Shown here piece after piece: positions 1-8,600 of a stretch of 64,000 nt of DNA. The notes beneath the pieces were generated by a model that saw nothing but the letters and a program-made list of their open reading frames with translations, ran no database searches and was not told the origin of the DNA. Source of the stretch: Scolanthus callimorphus. Taxonomy: Eukaryota > Cnidaria > Anthozoa > Actiniaria > Edwardsiidae. The stretch is taken from assembly GCA_033964015.1 (NCBI GenBank), contig CM066925.1, positions 9,470,204 to 9,534,203 of the forward strand, written 5' to 3'. Numbering within the stretch: the stretch's first letter is position 1; every line of letters begins with the position of its first letter. Made by a program: the position numbers and the translations under genes.

Positions 1-302
1 TCATCGTTAGAATTTATTAGTACACTACAGCTCGCGCGATAGGACAAGGGCAATGACAAAAAAAGGAAAACCTGACAACTTAATATTACAAAAGTTTTTG
101 CCAGGATTTCGAGCAATTTTGACAAAACGTGGCCAAAACATCCAGTTACTCAAAAGTGCAATCAGATAGTAGTCCATTGGCAGTACTATGATAGGAAAAT
201 TTCATGTCAAGTGGAATCCTATGCAAACCGCTACAAATTGTATATAAACTTTGAAACGTAATTTCCTTTGTCATCAGGATTTCTTATCCATTGTTGTCAA
301 CT

Positions 303-870
303 GTTAAGGTTACTGAGAACCTTCGCGGCACGTCATCGGAAAAACAATCATACACGTCCTTAGTTTAACCAAAACATGTCAACCTATATATCGTTGGAAA
401 GCTTATAGAATGGACTAGCGGGCTATGGCAAAAAGAAATCAGTTTTTGATATCTGTAATTTTATATAAAACAATGATTGAATATGTTGGTGTGCCATTTT
501 CGGGAGCTAATGCTGTCGAACTACTGGACCTTGACTCCCAAAACATATTATTTTAATCCTTAAAGGTGTTTCTCAAAAACCATGTCTGCGTTTTTTAAAA
601 TTTTGTCTAGTTCAAAAGTTATGAATTTTTAAAATTTTTAGAGCGTGAAAATTCAGTAAAATTTGACCTTCAAAATTTAAAAGTTTGATAACTTTTGAAC
701 AAAGAAAAATTTTAAAAATCGCAGACACGGTTTTTGAGAAACACCTTTAAGGATTAAAACAATGTGTTACTTGGGAGTCAAGATCGAGCTGTTGACATGT
801 TTTGGTTAAACTAAGGACGTGTATGATTGTTTTTTCGAGCACGTGCGCGAAGGTTCTCAGTAACCTTAAC
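303..870. repeat. Foldback (terminal inverted repeat) element, about 570 bp
   Basis: The left end (GTTAAGGTTACTGAGAACCT) is repeated inverted at the right end, and the match continues through the ACGTCCTTAGTTTAACC region. A second inner inverted pair (CCTTAAAGGTGTTTCTCAAA near 562 and its complement near 740) continues the arms toward a centre near 640. The right arm lacks sequence equivalent to about 381-520. No coding capacity is visible, so it looks like a non-autonomous element of unknown superfamily. Confidence 0.75.
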
Positions 871-1659
871 TGGATCGCGCGCGCTGAAATTGGACTGAAA
901 TTTGGAGTTCCTCAGAATCATCCAATACTACTTGCATGTAAACCTTTAAAGATGCTAAAATAAAGCAAATAGATTTCGTAGCAACCAGATGTTTGCAGGT
1001 GCGTAGCCAGGATTTGAGAAAAGGGGGTCACATCTGTACAAATGTATGGTGCCCTTTTCCAGCTTTCCACCCATATTTTCCTTAATGCTTACTGTATTTT
1101 TCTTCGAAAATAAGGTCTCCAGTCCTCAAGTCTTTTAGTGAAAGTAATGCTTTCCCATTAGTAGCTTTGTGAAAAGCTCCCCATTCAATAACGTCTATGC
1201 ACAATAGAGCAGATTTCAGATGACCGTCACGTCGTGAAAGTAAACGCAATTGTGTAATCACTAGCCAATCAGAGTAATTACAACTTACTGTTGAACCAAT
1301 TCAGGATTACTTAGTAGTCATACAATTGTTCTCGAATTTGATTGGTTGATAGAAATAAGCAGCCAATGAGAAGGTAAACCAATCGCAAACGCAGTCTGAC
1401 CTTTGCGCTTTGTTTTCATTTGGATCTATTGTCATTCAGCAGCGGTGATTGGCTGATACTGTAGGTCCCAATGGGGTTCCTATTGTTCTTCGCATTCCAC
1501 AAGACTGAAAATTTGCATCGAGCTGTCAACTGCGTTTTATTCTGGTGAGCCTGCAATGCGACTTGGGTGTTTATGGGCCTTTAAATCACGACAGTCACTA
1601 AAAACTGCTTTAAATGTCAGAAAAATAGCAATTTTATTCTTTTCTCGTTTTTTTTTCAG
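871..1659. other. Intergenic stretch without recognised gene
   Basis: No convincing exon on either strand. A motif GCGTAGCCAGGATTTGAGA at about 1,003 followed by a G run recurs at about 4,760, so 1,000-1,090 is probably the end of a dispersed repeat. The rest is unassigned AT-rich sequence. Confidence 0.5.
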
Positions 1660-1888
1660 ACAATCCTTTGTTGTGGCAGTCAAAGCGTCTCTAAGGCCTC
1701 GAACTCCAGCCTCAGAAAGTGATACCTTAATTTCACGTGACACTATGGGTGACATGTCGGACACATCTGTGACGTCATCCATGACGTCATCCACAACTGA
1801 ACGACGAAAGCGAAAAAGAGCATCTAGAACTGTGAAACACTTAGCTTCTAAGAGGAAGAGATTTAAGTGTGCTGTGGTTCGTAAATGA
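1660..1888 (+). CDS. Candidate terminal coding exon of an unidentified upstream gene
   Basis: A strong acceptor (long T tract then CAG, ending at 1,659) opens a 76-codon reading frame starting on the third base of a codon. It ends at TGA 1,886-1,888, and AATAAA follows ten bases later. The tail is very basic (two KRKR-type clusters, ERRKRKR and ASKRKRFK), which looks like a bipartite nuclear localisation signal, and is preceded by a Ser/Thr-rich stretch. I do not recognise the family. The upstream exons would lie left of the window or are too short to see. It could also be a chance open frame: two TGACGTCATCC copies inside it resemble local repeats. Confidence 0.4.
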
Positions 1889-1897
1889 TTGTTTGTG

Positions 1898-1903
1898 AAT
1901 AAA
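1898..1903 (+). terminator. AATAAA polyadenylation signal
   Basis: Canonical hexamer ten bases downstream of the stop of the candidate terminal exon. Its position fits a 3' end, but the gene itself is unidentified. Confidence 0.4.
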
Positions 1904-2953
1904 GGTATAACGACAGTAATGATGCCTCGAGTGTTGCGCTTTATTTATTATATGGCAACGACAGTACGCGCGCTCTGATTGGCTAACGAGCGGGCGTAAC
2001 TCTCCGTAATGCCTACGGGCATTATGGAAATTCTTAATGCCCGCTCGCAGTTCACGACTGACAAAAAATTATCTCCTTGAAATAACACAAATTCAAAAAG
2101 ATTTTCAGCGAAATTCACAACAAGGAATACTTGAAAGAGTATAACACAAATCTAACTTGTGACAAGAGGAAAATAAAGGCCTGAATATCAGAAATGACCT
2201 GTTTACAAAAGCAAAGCAGAGCCAAAAATTACTTTAAGAAATCGAGTCTATCAGGAGAAAATGAGAACTGTGAAGGGAGTCAAAAGAGCAGCAAAAGGTA
2301 AAAGCTACATGTAAATTAAAAATTTTATTGGGAGTTCAAGAAACTTGAGAGCTAAAAAGAATAACAGAAAGCGAGTTCAAACTGTGTGCTTACCGATAAC
2401 TGATAGTGAAGTCATTGATTTCCTTTCTCTCTCCATCTCCGAGTTTAAAATTCATTCTTACTTGACGTTTGCTTTTGCACAAAAGCCGGCTAAAATAACC
2501 ATTGCAATTTTCTGGAGGATAGCTTGTGAAATATCTTCTTCAGGTTTAACTCTTCTTCCGTATTTTTTAAAAGCCTTTTCCTAGTGCAACAGGAGCAATG
2601 TTTTCCCCAATGGTGCTAAAAAAAAAGTCGAGCCTTAAGCTCAACTTCCCGGTTGCTTGCCGTTTGAAACTTCTGTAACTTCCTCAAAAGTTTCTCACAA
2701 ATGACTAAACAACATTATAAAATATCTGTAAAAGAAAGGATTCCGAAGTATTTGACATCCATAAGAGATTTAGAGCAAGTCTGGCGTGGTTTGCACACTC
2801 AGGTTTGTTCTATCAGTTTGACTCAGAGAATGAAAAACTCTGAATGAACTCGAGCGCGACGCGGGCGCGTGTCTGAGTTATTTCGGCGGGAAAATGAACG
2901 AGGCGATCGACTTAACTTCCGGTTCGTAAAAAGTTTGTAGAAAAAGTGCCATA
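1904..2953. other. No gene seen
   Basis: AT-rich sequence with short chance reading frames on both strands. No splice-bounded exon, RNA gene or named repeat could be supported here. Confidence 0.5.
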
Positions 2954-3110
2954 TAATAAACAACTTACTAACCTCGACCGTTCGGGCATTACGTGAAATA
3001 TCAAACCTCGGTTTTGGCGTATCAACCTCGCTATCGCTCGGTCGATACGCCAAAACCTCAGTTTGATATTTCACGTAATGCCCTCACTCTCGGTTAGTAA
3101 GTAGTTATTA
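2954..3110. repeat. Near-perfect foldback, 157 bp
   Basis: The arms, about 70 bp each, run inward from TAATAAACAACTTACTAACC and contain GGGCATTACGTGAAATATCA and GTTTTGGCGTATC. They are repeated inverted to 3,110 with few mismatches, around a roughly 20-base loop. The low divergence suggests a recent insertion or active gene conversion. Confidence 0.85.
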
Positions 3111-3230
3111 ATTGAGATTTTGAGGATATCACATTTGGCTGTCTCCCCTGTTAGAGACGTTTACATCTAAATCTGAATTTCTGTCCTGCTAAGGCGTGGA
3201 TGGGACATCTATCCCTGTCTAATCTGTCGG

Positions 3231-3438
3231 CTTTGCTTGCGACATAACGACATAAGAAAAATATCACGCAAACACAATTTAGTGGTTTCCAAACGTTGAA
3301 GTCCACAAAAATAACATAAGATTGCTTTGCTGAAGTAATCTAATGATGATTCATGAAAAAATACTGTTTATTTCCATTATTTTCCCATGCTTTTTTTGTT
3401 GCAACATAACGTCCTTATGTCGCTAGTGTGCACCGGAC
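3231..3438. mobile_element. MITE family M1, copy 1
   Basis: Ends share the GCGACATAACGACATAAG sequence in inverted orientation (left TTGCGACATAACGACATAAG, right CTTATGTCGCTAGTGTGCAC). Copies of the same element lie at 19,562-19,772 and 61,168-61,411. No coding sequence. The superfamily is not assigned. Confidence 0.75.
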
Positions 3439-3654
3439 TTAATAAGGTTTCTAATTCTACAAATATGGGCTATTTTCTTCCCAAAAATACTTTATTTACG
3501 TCTCAGCAATCTTCTAGCCTTCCACAGACTAATCGGGAGACGGGGCCGGTATATTGTCGAATCCGAAAGACGTGAAGCACAGGACAAATCAGGAATCATG
3601 TCAACCCACGATAAACTCCCAGGTCTGAAACACAACTCAAACCGCAGAGAATTT

Positions 3655-3830
3655 TGACCCTGGAATTTCCACAGGGCCATTCATTTTACCCTGGAATTTC
3701 CACAGGGTGTCATTTGCAACTGTGGAATTTTCACAGGCCCAAAAGAGAATGAGGAACTTCCACAGGGGTTGCTTCAAATTTCCACAGGGGTTGCACAGAA
3801 GCCCTGGAATTTCCACAGGGGTAGAGCAAT
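3655..3830. repeat. Degenerate tandem repeat of an imperfect palindrome
   Basis: The word CCCTGGAATTTCCACAGGG, itself nearly palindromic, recurs about six times in full or decayed form at irregular spacing (near 3,658, 3,690, 3,720, 3,752, 3,775 and 3,800). Confidence 0.75.
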
Positions 3831-3889
3831 TTTTGAAAATTTGGAGTTCCTCGATAGGGGGGGGGGGGGGTTAAGATTAAGCAACCATG

Positions 3890-4381
3890 ACCTAATGATC
3901 GAAACCGGGAGACATAGTAGGCCATATAAAGAATTAGAAGAAAGAATATGTCCTCTTTGCAAAAATGATGTTGAAGACGAAGAGCATTTCATTCTCAAGT
4001 GTCCAAACTACAAAAACCTTCGAAATGAACTTTTTCATGCCATAGAAATAGAAACAAAATCAACCTACGCGAAATGGCCCCCTTGCATGCATTTACCAGA
4101 ATAATGTCTCTAAAATTTAAAGAAAATATCCAAAGAACTATAGCAAAAGTTGTCTGGGAGGCCAAAACGGAACGACAACGACTTCTTTGTAAAAGCACCC
4201 CATCATGATGAAGCCTTTGGACCGTCAAACTTTGGTCAAATAAAAGTGAAATTGAAAAGTAAATTTAGATAAAATATTAATGTATTTTTCTTTTTTTTAA
4301 TTTATTGGAGGTATACTTATGTAAATATTTTTACACGGTTCCAATAAATCTATGCTATGCTATGCTATGCTATGCTATGCT
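3890..4381 (+). mobile_element. Non-LTR retrotransposon 3' fragment
   Basis: A short frame (about 3,895-4,104) encodes a C-terminal zinc knuckle: ICPLC, then a spacer, then EEHFILKCPNY, typical of the region after the reverse transcriptase in many animal LINEs. It is followed by a decayed frame, AATAAA near 4,343, and a (TATGC)n tail at 4,351-4,381. Such simple tails mark LINE 3' ends. The element is 5'-truncated. Confidence 0.7.
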
Positions 4382-4720
4382 CCAACCCGGAGCACAGCGG
4401 AAGGGACAAGCTCCGTAACACTGAACCTCCCATGCTTCCTATATGAAATCTTCACGAAGCCAAATTAATTACGACATTCAAACATCAAATCAACTCAACA
4501 ACGCAATGACGATCATGAAGGGACGCGTTGCCAAGTCTACTCAAAATCCATCGTGATCTCGATCTGAAGAAGGAGTATTTCAAAAACGCAAGTAGCATTG
4601 CAGAATATGCTAATAATTGATGACACAGAAGCTTATAATGAACTCTTCCACTTGGTTTTCTTTCCCTCCACAACTGACACTGTAAAGAAAAGAAAATAAT
4701 ATAAATATAATAATATAAGG

Positions 4721-4851
4721 TTTACCTCACCTTCCTCTACATAATAGTTTATTATGTCTGGGCGTAGCCAGGATTTGAGAGGGGGGGGGGGCACTTCTGT
4801 ACATATGTATGGTGCTCCTTTCCAGTCATTTTTCTTCTAGAAAGGGGGGTC

Positions 4852-4882
<31 letters not shown>

Positions 4883-4920
4883 AGCTACGTTCCAGTATGT
4901 AGAGGAAGGCGAGGTTAACC
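4721..4920. repeat. Inverted repeat flanking G and C homopolymer runs
   Basis: TTACCTCACCTTCCTCTACA at about 4,722 is matched inverted at 4,896-4,917. Inside are GGGCGTAGCCAGGATTTGAG with a G run on the left, and a C run of more than 30 bases followed by CAGCTACGTTCC on the right. The interior also resembles a palindromic short element, possibly nested. Confidence 0.6.
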
Positions 4921-4989
4921 GATTTTTTTTAAACTTCACAGGGGCTATGAAGACATACACTTCTAACAGCCAGGTGAGCTTCGTGGATT

Positions 4990-4995
4990 TTTATT
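4990..4995 (-). terminator. Polyadenylation signal for LACTB2
   Basis: AATAAA on the minus strand ten bases past the proposed LACTB2 stop codon. A second AATAAA overlaps the stop itself (5,001-5,006). Confidence 0.5.
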
Positions 4996-5004
4996 AACAA
5001 TTTA

Positions 5005-5048
5005 TTACAATTTTTCAGATATAATAATATGAGCTTGGGTCCCCTGTG
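5005..5048 (-). CDS. LACTB2: LACTB2 exon 7 (proposed last exon after a 37-nt intron)
   Basis: A pyrimidine-rich acceptor (TTGCTCTTCTCAG) lies only 37 bases after the exon 6 donor. Using it adds 14 residues ending SEKL and a TAA with AATAAA nearby, which gives the expected total length. The alternative is no splice: reading on from exon 6 adds about 24 residues to a TGA. The short intron is unusual, so confidence is moderate. Confidence 0.55.
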
Positions 5049-5601
5049 CTGAGAAGAGCAATAAAATAAAATATATATCGCATACCAATTTTGTGTTCCT
5101 TTAGCAGTTTGCTCAGATGGTGGTTGACATTGTTTTCGGCGGCTCTGTGTAGAATTAAGGGAGTTTCCTGAAAACGGAAGCAAAAACAGAGTCAGTAAAT
5201 GATCACACAAGATCGACTAAAGTAAAGGCAGCCTGTCATGATACGCACATGCTCCAGAAGCGATCATTGATTTATCAGTAAAACACATTAGACCGTCCTA
5301 TCAGATAACTTAAAAGAATATGCAAAGCTATAAAACATTGTCCGAAATATCGAGAGTTTAGTCAAATCACACTAGTGGTCTATTATCAATGCTGCGTTCT
5401 GATTGGTTGAGCTACTAGTAGGATATAAGTTATAGCCTATTAGTAGCGAAAAGTGTGGGATTTGAAAGCCAGAAAATGGCAAATGACCAGAACAAAAACA
5501 TTTTTTTGGCAATACAAATTGACCTACTAGTGTGATTTGACTAAAACAATTATTCCTCTCGCCCTCATGGCCTCTGAGTCAATAGCCCATTCGGCCTTCG
5601 G

Positions 5602-5633
<32 letters not shown>

Positions 5634-8600
5634 ACGATTTGTTTTCGATGTTTTTAGCTTTCGCGTGCCATCGTTACTCGCGGGGAAGGCTCTGGTGACA
5701 GCCACTGACGCATGCGCGAGATTTTTATACCGAGCCGTCGAGAGAAAGACCTTTCAGTGCATGCTCCAACGTTCAAAATCAGCCAATCAGCGAAGGCCCC
5801 GAAATGGCTGCCACCAGAGCCTCCCCTACGAAGTGACGAGCTGGGGAACTCTGGGTTCGAGAATGGGGACAACCTCGTCCCCAGGGTCTTGTGGGTAATT
5901 TTCAAGATGGCGGTTCGTCGAGCACAAGACCCTGGGGGAGGCTGAGTCACGTGATCACTGTTTGAGGACATGGGAACGAGGTTGTCATTTGTTTCTAAAC
6001 GGTCATGTGACTCAGCCTCCCCCAGGGTCTTCTCCCGAGTCAACCGCCATTTTGAAAAACGACCGACTATGACCCTGGGGACGAGGCTGGATACGTCTCT
6101 GATTTAAGATGCGCAGAACAGCTGCGCAGTTGCACGACAGGCTCCCTTCAAGGCCCATCATATACAAACAATGCATTGCGGTTTTACTTTTTCAGTTTCC
6201 AGTGCATGGTAGGTACTGTGTGGAATAGAGCTGTAATGCAAGTGACGGAACCTACTTTATTTAAATGTATCGCTACTTTGTACAACGGCATGCAAATTAA
6301 CAAATATTTGATGCGAATTGGGAACGTTTTCGGGCGTTAGAGTTTTAAAAGCAAACAGCATCATATGAACTGAAATAATATGAAAAATTTGCATACAATG
6401 TGTTACAAATCTTTATGTTGTTATTGCATTCAGACATAATAGTTGGCTAATAGACACAAATACGAGAGTCCATTTGTTTAAATAACTAAGACTAGTTGTT
6501 TTGCTATCATGATCGTATTTTTGGGGTACGAAATCTATAGCCAGGGCTTTTTTGGGTATGAAATTTTGGGCCTGTGGATTTTTTTGGGGGAATGGTGCAG
6601 TTGAGGGCGAGTGTCAAATGCCGAGATTGGACGACGAGAAAGGCTGGGGAATAGGCCCTTCATGGCCGCTATACAGGCGAAATTAATGAAATCATTTTCG
6701 GACAAACACTTTCAACAGTAATGTTGCTTGATCACATCTCTCAGATCGCTTACAGTGTAGATTTTCTTGACAAGATCCATGGCAGACATGGGCTGACTTG
6801 CTTCAGTCAAGGCGTCAAGAATCTGAAAAAAACGTCAACCAACATAAAATGAACGACAGAGCGGAAATGACCAAAAATGAAATCTCTAACTTCGCCATAT
6901 TTCAATATATAAGATCAAGATTCCGTACACGAGGAGTTTCCATGACCAAAAGCTTAATTCCAAATTTTTAAGAAATTTGGAGAATATGAATTTTAGATAA
7001 GATTGAGCAAAGTTTGCATAATTCCTGATCAAAGTACCAATTCTACCATAAAATGGTACAGAAACCAGAGTTTAAAGCCTAATATCTCAAAGACGGATCC
7101 ATTAGAAAAAAGTCATTTTTGATATTTTGTTTGTCATCAGATAAGGAGTCTGTATGCAAAAAATCAAGCTTATATGAGTTAACCTGATTTGAAATTTAGT
7201 GATCTAAGCAGGTCATTTCCGCTCTGTCAAAATGAACAGTAACTGAGATCAGTTAATACTTAAAGAGCCTGTGTCAGCCGCCATTTTAACGGCATAGCAA
7301 CATACCAAGTCCATACCTGTCAACCCAACTTGGTCAAAAATACTGAGATTCTCCCTTACGTGGCAGGTAATACAGAAAATGTATGAACAAATCCAGAGAG
7401 TGCGATGCGGGTGAAATACAGTAAATGTATGAAATTTTTTGCAATCATCATGCGGGTGATCTTGTGACACCCGCCTAATGCGGGTGAGTTGACAGCTATG
7501 CAAGTCGGAGAACGCATCCATTTCCATCGGCTGATTTAAAGAACATAGTGATAGAGCAATCTTCTCGATTGAATTTGGCGGGTGAAATACAGTAAAATTA
7601 ATGTATGAAAATTTTTGCAATCATCATTCGGGTGATCTTGTGACACCCGCCTAATGCGGGTGAGTTGACAGCTATGCAAGTCGGAGAACGCATCCATTTC
7701 CATCGGCTGATTTAAAGAACATAGTGATAGAGCAATCTTCTCGATTGAATTTGGTAAATCAAATCTGAAACTTTGTTTTTAGATGTTGATTTAGAGATTT
7801 CTGCACGTAATTAATCTTCTAATATCGAAAGAAAACAATAACAAAGGAGGTGCGTATACTAGGGAAAAACTGTGACTGAGGGCTGGAAATATTGCCTGTA
7901 TGCGCACGCCCTAAGATCCAATTAGAATGTATAATCATGTCGACATGTCCCCATCATATGGTTAGGAACCCAAAACCTCTGACATTTCCTTTGCCGGGGG
8001 TCATTTTCGATCAGCCCCACCCTTTGGATAGTTTCCAGCCCTGAAAAATACCCTAACGCTTTCTCTGGAACTGCTTGTTATAGTTTTACCTGTTTTTCTC
8101 TCAGGTTTCTGTGGTTGATATATTCCGTTATTTTCTCACAGGATTTCTGACAACAGGTCCATGACCTGGGTATATGACGCTTGGTGATAGCTTGAGAAGA
8201 ATGTCTAGGGATTTCATATAGTCATATAGATCTTCAAATACCTGTAGAGAAATAATAAAATAACACTAGCATGCCATCTCTTTTTGTGGCATTACTACCA
8301 ATTGCGTCCATCCATGAAAGTGTGCCGATTCTTTTTTTTGCATAGGTAGTAAATCGCATTGGATATCAATAATCATGCACCTCCCTTAATGACCATACAT
8401 TTCCAGCAACTAAAATTATTCCTAAAACCCTAAAAATGTCAGTGAGAGATGACCTGAAGTGTCCCAGTTTTGGGAAGCATAATCATCTTACAAGTCAACA
8501 CTTTACAATGAAGAAAGGCAAAAATTTCTGAAGAGATTAGAAAAGTTTTTATGCTCCATTGAATATATATGCTTTGTGATGCAACAAAAATAATTGTGAT

